DNA of 64,000 bases from CAVTLG01 sp963802635 (GCA_963802635.1 CAWDJJ010000002.1:558001-622000); one strand, 5' to 3'; counted from the stretch's first letter, positions 28,864 to 38,303 are shown. Notes: generated by a model not told the origin, from the sequence alone. Translations and numbers: made by a program.

Positions 28864-28990
28864 GTCAAATACCCCTGGCTAAAGCGGAAGGGCTTGTGTC
28901 TAGACTCCACCGCAACTCAGCAAACCTAGAAAGGCGTGCTGCTTTGGCTTCACGATCCGACACATCAGGGCGATCTGACAACTCGCCCGT
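28864..28990 (-). ncRNA. Probable omega-RNA/right-end RNA of the TnpB element
   Basis: TnpB guide RNAs are made from the 3' end of tnpB plus the right end. Here this would cover the last codons and the RE hairpin (about 28868-28893), with the guide copied from bases beyond 28864, i.e. the pgi leader. Position is inferred from family knowledge; exact limits are not visible. Confidence 0.4.
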
Positions 28991-30187
28991 ACTCATCCAG
29001 TCTTGCCGGATGAGTAACGTTCGCATGGTAATATTGCGACTCCCAACGAGATCAGCATGGAGGGTGTAATGACACTTCTGGCAGCAAAAGATCAACCCCT
29101 TATCAGGTCGGTTCTTATGCGATGTATGCCCACACATCAAGCAGGCTTGACTGGTATAGTTGGCATCTACCTTGACAGCCATACTACCAGCCATGAGTGC
29201 TTTATAGGCAATCATACTTTGAAGCTCAGCAAACGACCATTTGGAATGGACCGTATTGGCTTTCCTCTGCTTCGAACTTGCTTTCTTGCCCTTCTTGCGA
29301 CGGGTTCGCTCTCTGATGTCTGTCAGATATTCCAAGCCGATCAGGCTATTTGGGTGTCGGGTCACAATGCGTTTGGAGACCACATGATTGGCGTCGGCTT
29401 TCAACCGTCTCTCTCGTCGGCTTATCACCACCAGGCGACGGGTTGCCGAACGAGTGCCTTTCTTTTGCAGACGCTTCCTCAGTCTCGCATACTGATTCGC
29501 TTTATCAACAACTTTCTTTCCAGAATGGAAGGATCGATCTCCTCGCGTTGTACTGGTTACGGCCAGATAGCGGACGCCAACATCTACACCTGCTATGCCT
29601 GTGTGGGTTTCTGGCGTTGGGTCTGGTATCTCGGTCTCAAGGGAAACCAGTAGAGAGAATTGTTTTTTGGATTTGTCATACCAGAGTTTTGCAGCACCGA
29701 TCTCAGCACCTTTTTGGATAAGCGCGACGTGCTGGCTATATCCCGTGTAGGGAACAATGACACGGCCTTCCAGAGTCAAGACGCTGACATGAGCGTCGGT
29801 CTTGAAGCTATAGTCCTTCCTATACTGGTAGGTCACGGTGGGGGATATGTATTGAGGTGCTTGGTCCAAGCCTCTGTAGCGTTTCTTGGTTCGACCAGAC
29901 TTGCGATCTTCTCCATTTTTCTTGACCTTGGTCCACAATCCTTTATAGGTCGCTCCGACCTGACGAGGAACGCTACAGGCCATTTGGGAGGGCAGATGAA
30001 AACGAGCACGGATATCGTCATAGGTTCCTGTCTGCAAGCCGACTTTATTGCTCATTTTGCCATGTTCAAAGGCATACTTCGAGACAAAATTGAGTGCGTC
30101 TCGATATGCCAATTGAGTAGTACGCAGTTGGGTAAACTGTTCTGGAGTCGTATTCAGTTTGAGTTTTGCAGATATCACCGTTTTCAT
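28865..30187 (-). CDS. tnpB: RNA-guided endonuclease TnpB (OrfB)
   Basis: 440 aa with an intact RuvC-like nuclease: D202 in AGVDVGVRYLAV, E286 in IGLEYL and D379 in LHADLVGSRNI. The zinc finger is C349/C352 and C369/C372 (CLMCG...CCQKC). The N-terminal MKTVISAKLKLNTTPEQ is typical. TnpB cuts DNA specified by an omega-RNA next to a TAM; a TTGAC beside the left end is a likely TAM. Catalytic residues and length suggest an active protein. Located immediately upstream of pgi. Confidence 0.93.
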   Translation of the reverse strand: MKTVISAKLKLNTTPEQFTQLRTTQLAYRDALNFVSKYAFEHGKMSNKVGLQTGTYDDIRARFHLPSQMACSVPRQVGATYKGLWTKVKKNGEDRKSGRTKKRYRGLDQAPQYISPTVTYQYRKDYSFKTDAHVSVLTLEGRVIVPYTGYSQHVALIQKGAEIGAAKLWYDKSKKQFSLLVSLETEIPDPTPETHTGIAGVDVGVRYLAVTSTTRGDRSFHSGKKVVDKANQYARLRKRLQKKGTRSATRRLVVISRRERRLKADANHVVSKRIVTRHPNSLIGLEYLTDIRERTRRKKGKKASSKQRKANTVHSKWSFAELQSMIAYKALMAGSMAVKVDANYTSQACLMCGHTSHKNRPDKGLIFCCQKCHYTLHADLVGSRNITMRTLLIRQDWMSTGELSDRPDVSDREAKAARLSRFAELRWSLDTSPSALARGI

Positions 30188-30480
30188 GCTTCCTATTGTA
30201 CAGTATATTCACAGATCTGGCAAGAAAGGGAAAATGATGAAGCCCAAAGCTACCCCTATGCCCCAGCCCCAAATAAGGTAGGCCCATTTCTCCCCCGCTT
30301 AAAAGACGGGGGCATCCTGGGCCGTCAACTGTGAAAGGGAATGCCGTTCATTGAGCTTCCACTAAGTGTTATATCACAATCATTAACACGAAGAGTTGAA
30401 TATGTTCGCTCCAACTCCTTTTTTTGCCATCACCTCATGTGATTTAAAGAAGTATGGACGGAAATTTCAGCATCACACAA

Positions 30481-30529
30481 ATAGTATCTGGCACGCCGAG
30501 CACATGCTGCTCAGCGTGCCAGATACTAT
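30481..30529 (-). terminator. 16-bp hairpin at the HdeD-like gene end
   Basis: ATAGTATCTGGCACGC (30481-30496) pairs perfectly with 30514-30529. It overlaps the stop codon of the minus-strand gene. The T-run is weak. Confidence 0.6.
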
Positions 30530-31100
30530 ATCACGGACTGGAGACTGCGGTGCTGAAAAGCACGCACAATAAAGAGGACACCAAACACGATAGCGTAGAT
30601 ACCAACGAACCAGATAATCGTCAAAAGTCCAGCGCCAGGCCGAATGAGCAACAATATCCCTAAGAGAATGGAGAGGACACCAGCGATACCCAGAGTCCAT
30701 TCTTGCCCCATGCCAGCACGTCCCGAGAAGGCAGTTCCAATCTCGAAGATACCGGTTAAAATGGCCCAGATGGCAATTAAAAACAGCAATACCAAAGCGG
30801 TCTTCGCAGGCCAAAAAAGGTGATCAAGCCAACGGCAATGCCTACAAGTCCTTCTATCAGCAATACCCACCAGTTGTGAAAGATATGGCGTTCCCGTATA
30901 GAGACCACAACACTAATAATGCCGTCTATCAGAATGTACGCACCAAAAAGAGCTACCAGTACAAAGAGGGTCTCACCAGGCCAGATGATCGCAACCAGGC
31001 CAAAAATGATCGCGATAACACCGCGTAACCCGAGTAGCCACCAGGACTGTTGAGATGATTGAGGGTTCGTCATTGCTTGCATGCTTTTCCTCCTGCACAT
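30526..31100 (-). pseudogene. HdeD/DUF308-family membrane protein, frameshifted
   Basis: Six short hydrophobic helices in two DUF308-like halves: LLGLRGVIAIIFGLVAIIWP, then LFVLVALFGAYILIDGII, and later WAILTGIFEIGTAF and GIAGVLSILLGILLLIRPGAGLL. The frame breaks at a T6 run (minus strand, near 30815-30820); one more T would join VGLITFFW to PAKTALVLL. A missing homopolymer base is the simplest explanation. Whole length ~191 aa, normal for the family. In other bacteria HdeD relatives are linked to acid tolerance. Confidence 0.82.
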
Positions 31101-31293
31101 TCAATGGCCTCTTTCTTGCTAGAAACAAGAAGGGGAATTATACCGAACGAGACAAACGGTAGAGAGCAGTATCGCTATAGCAAACACGCCTGAAGGAGCT
31201 ACAAAGTAACACTTCGTGCACACAGCATCAAAAAAATCAGGTGGTTTGTATAATCCCCGTGTAAAAAGTGCAAGCTGACAAACTTATATTGTC

Positions 31294-33163
31294 TTAGAGA
31301 ACTGAAATGGTACCATCTGCGTTGATCTGTAACGGCACTGCAGTCAAAGGCGAAGGTGCTGGGCCACTCAGAACCGTAGCTTTATTTGCAGGGTCAAACA
31401 TCGCGTTGTGCCTGGGGCAGATCAGTATTTGCGTAGTCGCATCATAATAAACAGTGACTCCTTGATGGGTACAGGCGCTTTCGTAAGCCACAAATGTCCC
31501 ACTGGCGAGATGAACCAGGATGCTACCTTGCTGATCTGCCGGATTGACAAAAGTCTGCGACGAGTTTTTCGCCAGACTTGTTTTGGCAACAACAGTTCCC
31601 TGTGTTTTGGGCTGCGTTTTCGTAGCAGGCTTCGCCTGTGGTTTCGCTGTTGCCTTCGCCTGTGGTTTTGCCGTTGCCTTCGCTTGCAGTTTCGCCGTTG
31701 CCATCGGCTCCGCCTGTGCTCCAGTTTGACCTACACCTATTGCGGGAAAAGCATGCAGCAGTTTGAAGTGATTGGCTACCAGAACTCCCGCTACAACAAG
31801 ACCTCCACTGGCCGCTAACACGGTGCGTCTGCTCACCATACTGGTATTGCGACGTTGTTTGCCAACTGATTTTGCCGTTTGATTCTGCTGCTGCTTCGCT
31901 GTCTTGAAGGTGCCAGGAGCTGCTGTTGGTGGCACAACCGGACCGACCGAGGACCAACCCAAAGGATCAAAGGCTGGCTCAGGTTGCTTGAGGTTCGCGT
32001 TGGCAGATGATAAGGCACTACGCGACATGGCGATAGTATCTGCCGATATTACCTGATCAGTTGCCGTAGGCAGAGGGGCTTGCTGTTGACGGTTTTGTTC
32101 CATCGACGAAACTATTGGCTGCCTATCCAACATCGTCCCAGCAGCAGGCATACGGGCCAATGTAAAGGTAAGTTCACTTCGCCACTGTATAGAGGTTTCC
32201 GCCTCGTTGCCTACCCAACTCACAATAGTTGGTTGTGCATTCGGTAGCTGCACAACTGTCTGGGACTGCGACGCTTTCTGCAAAACGTCCATAGTACGCT
32301 CAAAGAGTCGCAACAGCTTCCCAGCAGAGGCAATGCGCCGTTCTGGATCACGCTCAAGCGCTCGCTGTAGCACGAGATCCAGGGCAGCAGGTCCATCAGG
32401 ATAGACATCCTGCAATGAAGGTATACGCCGCTTTACATGCTGCAGAGCCAGCGCAAATGGATCGTCCCCCACAAAAGGCGGACGCCCACTGAGCATTTCA
32501 AATAAAATAGTCCCCAGGGCATAAATATCTGAACGCGCATCCGCAGATGATCCCAATACAACCTCAGGAGCAAGATACTCTGGAGCTGGTCAGGAAGGTA
32601 CCAGCCACATTAAACAGATGAGGATGGGAATGCTTGACTGAGCCGATATCGCGCATCTCTAGGAGACGAGCAAGCCCAAAACCGGCAATCTGTACCTGGC
32701 GATTGGTGTCCAGCAGAATATTTGAGGGCTTTAATGAACCATGCACCATACCCTGTTCATGAACATAGTCAAGACCAGGAGCAATCTGCTTCAAAAACTC
32801 CAGCGCTTGAGATGGAGTACAACGAGTATACTGCTTTAAGACTGTTGCCAGTGAGTAGCCTTCACCTAACGACGTTACCAGATATGGATAACCATCTTGC
32901 TCACCAAAATCATAGACAGACAGCACATGAGGATGATTCAACTTGAGCAAACGTGCAGCTTCTTGCATAAAACGTTGCATAAAACGCTTACGTGCACTTC
33001 CGGCACATGCTTGAGGAAGCATGAAAAGGGTGAGCATTACCGGCTGATCTTGCTCATAGAGGTGCGCCGCATAGACAGCAGTCAAATTTCCCTGTCCAAG
33101 AAGTTCCTGCAGTTGATATTTTCCTAATGTCTTTCCGACGAACTGGTCTACAATTACTGACAT
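31294..33163 (-). pseudogene. Pseudokinase - TM - Rieske [2Fe-2S] fusion, frameshifted
   Basis: The protein-kinase fold (~1-290) lacks all three catalytic marks: no Lys where VAIK should be (PVMLTLFML), HGSLKPSN in place of HRDLKPxN, and AGFGLA in place of DFG. The glycine loop is also poor (GQGNLTAVY). After a linker and one TM helix (TVLAASGGLVVAGVLVA) come AKATAKPQ repeats and a Rieske domain with CTHQG and CPRHNAMFD, i.e. C-x-H and C-x2-H ligands. The frame breaks near 32588, one surplus base (ACC-A-GCTCCAGAG). Full length would be ~622 aa. A redox-linked scaffold is plausible. Confidence 0.8.
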
Positions 33164-33780
33164 ACACCCCCCTTGTTAAACGCCGTCTGTTGGCCGATGC
33201 CGCATACCTTATCACCTAGTGTAGCTAGCAGTAGAGCCATCGTCAATGGTAAACGCTCATCATTAGGACTTGTGGATAAAAAGCAGGGGAAAGGAACCAG
33301 GCAGTGCAATCATTGCCGGTATCGCGCAAGAGTAGCAGGCTGCCTATTGAGCGGCATACTGAAGCTTGCTATGTGTACAAGAAGCCAAAATAGATTGGTT
33401 CTCGCTACACAACCTTGCAAGACCCCTGCCTGCTATCCCAAAGTTGCTTGACGACCAATACAAAGTTCTGTAAAATGGCTCCAATACGCTTTCTATCTGA
33501 GAGAAACAGTTTCCCCTGCTGAAGGACTTCAGAGACTTCTCCGTCTCTTACACAGGATGATACCTTCTGTCTCCCACAGACGAAAAATTCCGCCACGGGT
33601 TCTCTTCGTGATTTCTGTGTAATATTCCTTTACAAATACGTTACAATGTTATACAATGTCTACACAACATAATCTTATGCAGGCTTCTCCAGAGTCTTTG
33701 CATAATGTTGTAGCCTGGTACGACGCTCTGTAACCAGTAGAGCACTATTCTGGCGTAATTTGGAAAAGGGAGTAAAAACA
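33164..33780. other. ~600 bp mainly non-coding
   Basis: No convincing gene. Near the downstream HTH gene there is an A+T-rich stretch with the tandem repeat TACAATGTTA/TACAATGTCT around 33640-33660, possibly its promoter or operator. A 63-codon minus-strand ORF (33405-33596) has no recognisable features. Confidence 0.4.
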
Positions 33781-33975
33781 ATGAGTGACCTTTTAACGGT
33801 ATCGGAAGTTGCCGCTATCCTGCGAGTCGATGACACCACAGTGCGCCGATGGGTAAAACAAGGGGCACTAGAGGCTGTAGTCTTGCCCCATGTCAACACA
33901 AGACAAGCCTATCGTATCAAACGCGAAACGCTAGATCGAGTGATTGGTGGCAATCTACAGCTAGCCACAGATTAA
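33781..33975 (+). CDS. Excisionase/MerR-type helix-turn-helix protein
   Basis: About 64 aa: MSDLLTVSEVAAILRVDDTT then VRRWVKQGALEAVVL and YRIKRETLDRVI. This is the compact winged HTH of the excisionase family (HTH_17). Such proteins are phage or element accessory factors or small regulators. AAAAGGGAG sits 8 nt before the ATG at 33781; an upstream ATG at 33760 is less well placed. A terminator follows at 34010. No integrase is nearby. Confidence 0.8.
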   Translation: MSDLLTVSEVAAILRVDDTTVRRWVKQGALEAVVLPHVNTRQAYRIKRETLDRVIGGNLQLATD

Positions 33976-34009
33976 GACAGCAAGTCTTTGATCACAAGGT
34001 ATAGCTACT

Positions 34010-34048
34010 CCCCATAGACTTGGATCATCTCCAGTCTGTGGGGTTTTT
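34010..34048 (+). terminator. Rho-independent terminator
   Basis: CCCCATAGACT (34010-34020) pairs with AGTCTGTGGGG (34033-34043, one G-T pair) and is followed by TTTTT. It ends the HTH gene transcript. Confidence 0.85.
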
Positions 34049-34090
34049 CTTAGAGAGTGTTTGGAACGCGCACACGTTTCTCATCTCTCA
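34048..34090. repeat. Half copy of family-2 palindrome
   Basis: CTTAGAGAGTGTTTGGAACG followed by CGCACACGTTTC matches the left half of the 18441 copy. The right inverted half is missing. Confidence 0.55.
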
Positions 34091-34259
34091 TCACAATTAT
34101 GAGCTACATCATAGCGCTCAAGGCAGATTCAGGTTATACTAGTACCATCAGTAATGAGTTACGTCCTCCGTTGTTTTTCAGGCTTGTATCGAAAAATATT
34201 AATTTAAACAATGAACCAAACAATTTTACGTGAAACATGGAAGGTAGGAGATCGCAATT

Positions 34260-35486
34260 ATGAGTACACCTACACGCATATGCTCGTTATGTCATACACC
34301 ATTAGCACCTGGCGAGCAATTTTGCGGAAACTGTGGTACACCCTACATAGAGTCAGCTAACATTGATCCAACACAACGTGCTGCAGGTTCGTCTCCTAAC
34401 GTGGGGAATAGTGGTTATGCAGATTCCTCACCGTCTTATGGGTCAACGAACTATGGACCACAAGGACAAGCATTTCCGCCACCACCACCAGGATACAATC
34501 CTAGTTCTGCGCCAACTTACAGCCCTAATCCCAACATTCAATCTGGTTACAATCCCAACACTCCTCCCACTACCCCTGCCTATAATCCCAACGTTCAATC
34601 TGGTTACAATCCCAATGCGGCACCGGCAGGCTACCCAGGCGGTTCTGGAATGTATGGAATGCAGTCCCAGGTTGGAAGTTACAACAGCATCCCTCCACTT
34701 CCACAACCTCCACAGCAACCCAAGAAAGGCCCAAAGACCTGGCTTATCGTGCTGCTGGTAGTTGCGGCAGTGGTACTTGTGATCTGTGCGGTGAGTGGAA
34801 TCTTTGCATTAAATTTGAACAACCATTCTACTAACACGCCTACAGCTACTGCCACACCAGAGAAGGCAACTGCTCAGCCTACAGCACAGTCATTATTCGC
34901 CGATAAATTTGCCGACAATAGTAACAATTGGGCTTTGACGAACGATAAAGGCTTCAGTAGCTCGATAGCTAACAACGTCCTCACGTTGCAAGAAGCGAAT
35001 AAAAGAGTCTACCCAATACCGTTACCGACAAAGCAATCTTATAGCGACTTTGCGGCAACAACCACCTTTACCCTGATTCAAGGTGATCAAAACGATAGCG
35101 CGGGCCTTCTGCTACGTGCGGCACAGAGCAACGATGGATACATCGGTTACTACTTTGACATCTATGGAGATGGCAGCTATGACATTGCCAAGGTAGCTGC
35201 AGGCAGCAATCAACAGAACGTTGCAACTGAGATTGTTCAGCCAACGACTTCGTCCACTGTCAATGGAAAGGGAACTGCCAATACCATGAAGGTCATGATG
35301 AAGGGATCTACCATTGCCCTTTATATCAACAACACTCTGCTACAAACAGTCACCGATACGGACTTTAGTAGCGGTAGCGCCTTCCTCTTTGCTGAAAATG
35401 GCAATACTTCCAATGGAGTCATAGCCACATTTAGCACTGTGGAAATCGACCAGGCACCTGCTGCTATCCCCAGTAGCAGTGTCTAA
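34260..35486 (+). CDS. Zinc-ribbon, single-TM protein with a concanavalin-like extracellular domain
   Basis: 408 aa. A zinc ribbon at the N-terminus (CSLCH...CGNCG) is followed by a Tyr/Asn/Pro-rich low-complexity region with repeated YNPN(V/I)QSGYNPN, one TM helix (TWLIVLLVVAAVVLVICAVSG, ~160-180), a Thr/Ala linker, and an outer domain of ~200 aa. The outer domain (FADNSNNWALTNDKGF, AGLLLRAAQSNDGYIGYYFD) is like family DUF1080/laminin-G-type jelly rolls. Function unknown; possibly a glycan-binding surface sensor. GTAGGAG precedes the start. Confidence 0.75.
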   Translation: MSTPTRICSLCHTPLAPGEQFCGNCGTPYIESANIDPTQRAAGSSPNVGNSGYADSSPSYGSTNYGPQGQAFPPPPPGYNPSSAPTYSPNPNIQSGYNPNTPPTTPAYNPNVQSGYNPNAAPAGYPGGSGMYGMQSQVGSYNSIPPLPQPPQQPKKGPKTWLIVLLVVAAVVLVICAVSGIFALNLNNHSTNTPTATATPEKATAQPTAQSLFADKFADNSNNWALTNDKGFSSSIANNVLTLQEANKRVYPIPLPTKQSYSDFAATTTFTLIQGDQNDSAGLLLRAAQSNDGYIGYYFDIYGDGSYDIAKVAAGSNQQNVATEIVQPTTSSTVNGKGTANTMKVMMKGSTIALYINNTLLQTVTDTDFSSGSAFLFAENGNTSNGVIATFSTVEIDQAPAAIPSSSV

Positions 35487-35491
35487 TTGTT

Positions 35492-35513
35492 CATATACCC
35501 ATTTGAGGCAATA
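35492..35513 (+). repeat. Minimal remnant of family-1 repeat
   Basis: ATACCCATTTGAGGCAATATA joins the outer left end (ATACCCAT) to the outer right end (GAxGCAATATA) with the interior gone, as if the hairpin had been deleted. Confidence 0.35.
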
Positions 35514-35518
35514 TAAAC

Positions 35519-35562
35519 AAGGAGAAGCACAGCTCAGAGCAACATGAGCTGTGCTTCTCCTT
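35519..35562. terminator. Bidirectional terminator hairpin
   Basis: AAGGAGAAGCACAGCTC (35519-35535) pairs perfectly over 17 bp with 35546-35562. It lies between the convergent genes at 34260 (+) and 35593 (-). Confidence 0.75.
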
Positions 35563-35592
35563 ACCGAATAAGGCTTTAAACTTTTCTCTCAA

Positions 35593-36765
35593 TCAGGCTG
35601 CGATAGTACTCTTATCGGAACGCGTCAGCGCCGGAGTAGATGGCATGTCCGCTACATTTCCAACCGGCAGCCCAGAAACTGGAGCAATACCTGAGCTACC
35701 CTGCAGGGTTTGCTCAATAGAGAGTATTGGATTCGCGGAACAGGCACTGCTAGGCGTATTATTTGTCGCAATACATATAGCAGCCGTCATATAATTCGCA
35801 GCCCCCACAATGTTCTTTGTGATATTCGAACTCGAGTCCGTAAGCTGACTGGCAACCTGCTTTTGTGAAAGACCTTGCAGGATGCTCGCGTCGTACATCG
35901 GACTAGAGGCCGTGTACTGATCCGCAAAGTCAATGAAGGGGAAACCGGTCACGTTATATTCCTGGATGATCGTTTGCTCGCTGGAGTTGGGACTTTGCAA
36001 CGTATTGCCGCTACGATCCTCGGCCTCCAGGGGCGTAAAATCAATGTACGAACTGGTGTACTTGCTGCCTAAAAAGGTAAAGGTAGGGGTATTGGGATCG
36101 ACATCTGTGCTGGTAGAGGCCATCTCCGGCAATGCGGTGAACGTCCCAAAGCGGCTGAACGCGACGACCATAGACCAGCGCTGGGCAGCGCAATACGGAC
36201 AATATTCTGCTCCATAGTAGAAGATTTCTGGTTTACCGGTCGAACCTTTTAAGACCGACTTCCCGCCCTTTGTTGCCGTCAAAATGTTTTCGACTCCGCC
36301 TGTGCCTACGTCAGCGGCCACCTGTGAGCTGACAGAAGTGACTTCCTTCAGCACCGTCTGATCAGTACTTGTACTGATCACAGCCTTCGACGCCGTCTGG
36401 TTATTTGAGACAGCGAAAAAGATACCAACCACGACAGCAACAACAACCAGCACACTGGCGACGATAAGTAAGGGATTCCGGTACCAGATACGCTGCCGCG
36501 TATAGCGACGACGCGATGACGTTTGAGCACTCTTCGCGCGGAGTTTCTCGCGCTCACGTTCACGTTGTTGTGCGGCAGAGAGCTTCGTTGACGAGCTATC
36601 TTGTACGCGCTCACTGGCTGCTACTGACGATGTCGTTTGAGAACTTTTTGACTGTGTCTGCTTGCGCTCACTGGCTGCTACTGACGATGTCGTTTGAGAA
36701 CTCTTTGACTGCGCTTGTGCACGCCGCTGCGCCGTCGATGGAGATTTGCGCTTCGTTTTCGCCAT
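35593..36765 (-). CDS. DUF929-type membrane-anchored thioredoxin-like protein
   Basis: 390 aa. A Ser/Gln/Lys-rich N-terminus contains an imperfect tandem repeat (KSSQTTSSVAASER twice), then basic residues and one TM helix (LLIVASVLVVVAVVVGIFF). The outer domain holds IFYYGAEYCPYCAAQRW, a CxxC redox motif of thioredoxin type, with the later blocks of DUF929 (FIDFADQYTASSP). It is probably a cell-surface thiol-disulfide protein; the partner is unknown. The DNA of the tandem repeat is 36598-36710. Confidence 0.8.
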   Translation of the reverse strand: MAKTKRKSPSTAQRRAQAQSKSSQTTSSVAASERKQTQSKSSQTTSSVAASERVQDSSSTKLSAAQQREREREKLRAKSAQTSSRRRYTRQRIWYRNPLLIVASVLVVVAVVVGIFFAVSNNQTASKAVISTSTDQTVLKEVTSVSSQVAADVGTGGVENILTATKGGKSVLKGSTGKPEIFYYGAEYCPYCAAQRWSMVVAFSRFGTFTALPEMASTSTDVDPNTPTFTFLGSKYTSSYIDFTPLEAEDRSGNTLQSPNSSEQTIIQEYNVTGFPFIDFADQYTASSPMYDASILQGLSQKQVASQLTDSSSNITKNIVGAANYMTAAICIATNNTPSSACSANPILSIEQTLQGSSGIAPVSGLPVGNVADMPSTPALTRSDKSTIAA

Positions 36766-37087
36766 AAGTCATCCTTCCGTACTCTATTCTGCTCTGCTCT
36801 TGCTTCCCTGCGAAGCAAAAAAAGGCCACATTTCGTGGAATATCGATGTATGTTGAATCTTTGCGTGAATAAAATCCTCATCCAGTGGATTCTTAATTAC
36901 TATAATACCAGTTTCCGTCTCCATAATAGCAGCAGTATATCACAGCTTGATGAGAATGCGCTGAAAAGCTTTGAGAAAGAACCTTCTCGCCTCGCGTAAG
37001 CGAGGTACGCTTCCCAAGGCTACAAACCGCGTGCTACAATAAGATTACATTTCATGAAGCAATACAGGTTGATCCTACCGGCATGTA
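36766..37087. other. Intergenic, no gene
   Basis: Upstream region of the DUF929 gene and of the RNA-like element that follows. TACAAT at 37036 could be the -10 of the latter. No ORF is supported. Confidence 0.4.
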
Positions 37088-37576
37088 GTCAGGAACCCGA
37101 TCCCCTAAAAGGGGATGGGCTTGTGGACTGTGGAGCGCACGAGCTCCGGCTGTTGCAAGTTCCACCTGACCAGACCCAGCCAGGGGTGAGCAACCCCCTT
37201 AAACAGTCAGAAACGCGGCTGTCGCCGCTAGCCTGTCGGCTCATCTGACTGAGAGGAGGAATCACCCATGGGGCTACGATATCGGCAAGGTCAAAGAACG
37301 TACCAACGGATGCGCGGCCAGTCCGTTGCTCTCTAACTTCTCAGTTAACCAGGTGTATGAGGGTGAAGCCAGTGCTGAGAAGACGTGCAGACCGATATCA
37401 TCGTCGAGGCCAACCTTACACGGTGCAGCGTAGGGAGCCAGCCATCTCTGGTACGAGAGCAGGACTGCATTTCTTGCTCTTGCCCCGCAAGGGGAGGGAC
37501 GCGACGGAACCGCACCTGCGGGTGCCTTTCATTCCTCCCATCGCCTGAAGGCGTATGGGTCCCCTGAAAGGGTTTT
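37088..37576 (+). ncRNA. Candidate stand-alone omega-RNA (IscB/IsrB-like) without a nuclease gene
   Basis: A ~490-nt non-coding stretch with many stable hairpins: ATCCCC/GGGGAT (37100-37116), GGAGC/GCTCC, GGGGT/ACCCC, GCCCCGCAAGGGG, GCACC/GGGTGC and CGCCTGAAGGCG. The middle (GGGTGAAGCC...CCGATATCATCG, then GGAGCCAGCCATCTCTGG and TACGAGAGC) resembles, from memory, scaffolds of IscB omega-RNAs, which precede iscB. Here a ThuA-like gene follows instead. A family-1 hairpin (37204-37251) is inserted in it. Ktedonobacter is known for omega-RNAs away from their nuclease. The assignment is by eye. Confidence 0.5.
37204..37251 (+). repeat. Family-1 inner hairpin unit
   Basis: CAGTCAGAAACGCGGC...CGGCTCATCTGACTG, the same unit as 24148-24194 and 27081-27127. 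It lies inside the omega-RNA candidate. Confidence 0.7.
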
Positions 37577-37577
37577 T

Positions 37578-38303
37578 ATGGCATCAAATGGACGCGTGAC
37601 CATCTGGAATGAATACCGCCATGAACGAAATATACCCAAAGTACAGGAGATTTATCCCGAGGGTATACATGGCACATTAGCAAAAGTATTGTGCAAAGAT
37701 GGTTTCACGGTGCGTACTGCAACGCTTGATGAGCCGGAACATGGTCTGTCACAGGACATACTTGAGCAGACCAATGTGCTGCTCTGGTGGGGACACGCAG
37801 CTCATCATGAGGTCAAAGACGAGGTTGTTGAACGCGTGCACAGACGTGTACTGGATGGTATGGGGCTGATCGTGCTCCATTCGGGGCACTTCTCAAAGAT
37901 TTTCCAGAAGCTTATGGGTACAGCATGCAACCTCAAGTGGCGCGAGGGCAACGATCATGAACGTATCTGGGTCATCGCGCAAGAACACCCTATCACTGAG
38001 GGGATCGGCGAATACATCGAGCTTGCACACGAAGAGATGTATGGAGAACCCTTTGGTATTCCAGCGCCTGAAACATTAGTGTTCGTCAGTTGGTTTAGTG
38101 GCGGCGAGATCTTTCGTAGCGGCTGCTGCTATACACGCGGACAGGGCAAAATATTCTATTTTCGTCCCGGCCACGAAACATACCCCACCTATCACAACGC
38201 AGAAGTACAGCGCGTGATTAGTAACGCTACGCGTTGGGCCATGCCGACTGCCACCAGGACCCAGATTCTGGGCAATACGAGACCATTGGAACACGAAGCT
38301 TAG
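37578..38303 (+). CDS. ThuA-domain protein (trehalose-utilisation type)
   Basis: 241 aa with a class I glutamine-amidotransferase-like ThuA fold: RVTIWNEYRHERN, IYPEGIHGTLAKVL, VLLWWGHAAHHEV, GLIVLHSGHFSKIF, and later GKIFYFRPGHETYPTYH. ThuA domains occur in trehalose/sugar-utilisation loci; the enzymatic role is unsettled. The gene lies directly after the omega-RNA-like element, and no clear ribosome site is seen before ATG 37578, so translation may depend on the upstream structure. Sugar genes (aldo-keto reductase, glk) follow. Confidence 0.85.
   Translation: MASNGRVTIWNEYRHERNIPKVQEIYPEGIHGTLAKVLCKDGFTVRTATLDEPEHGLSQDILEQTNVLLWWGHAAHHEVKDEVVERVHRRVLDGMGLIVLHSGHFSKIFQKLMGTACNLKWREGNDHERIWVIAQEHPITEGIGEYIELAHEEMYGEPFGIPAPETLVFVSWFSGGEIFRSGCCYTRGQGKIFYFRPGHETYPTYHNAEVQRVISNATRWAMPTATRTQILGNTRPLEHEA

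Larger units (their letters stand above)
28864..30323 (-). mobile_element. IS200/IS605-type TnpB element without tnpA
   Basis: The left end (right in these coordinates) begins just after TTGAC (30328-30324 on the minus strand) and carries the hairpin CCCCCGTCTTTTAAGCGGGGG. The other end has the RE-like hairpin CCCTTCCGCTTTAGCCAGGGG, followed by TATTTGAC. No Y1 transposase gene is present. Ends are approximate. Confidence 0.75.

Noticed and set aside
28061..30334. Plus-strand ORFs across pgi and tnpB
   Set aside because: Shadows of well-supported minus-strand genes.
34530..34640. Short tandem repeats as a CRISPR array
   Set aside because: They are in-frame codon repeats (YNPN...SGYNPN) of a low-complexity protein region, without unique spacers.
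37088..37576. Group II intron fragment
   Set aside because: No domain V hairpin (GAGC...GTTC type) or reverse transcriptase is seen; hairpin blocks fit an omega-RNA scaffold better.
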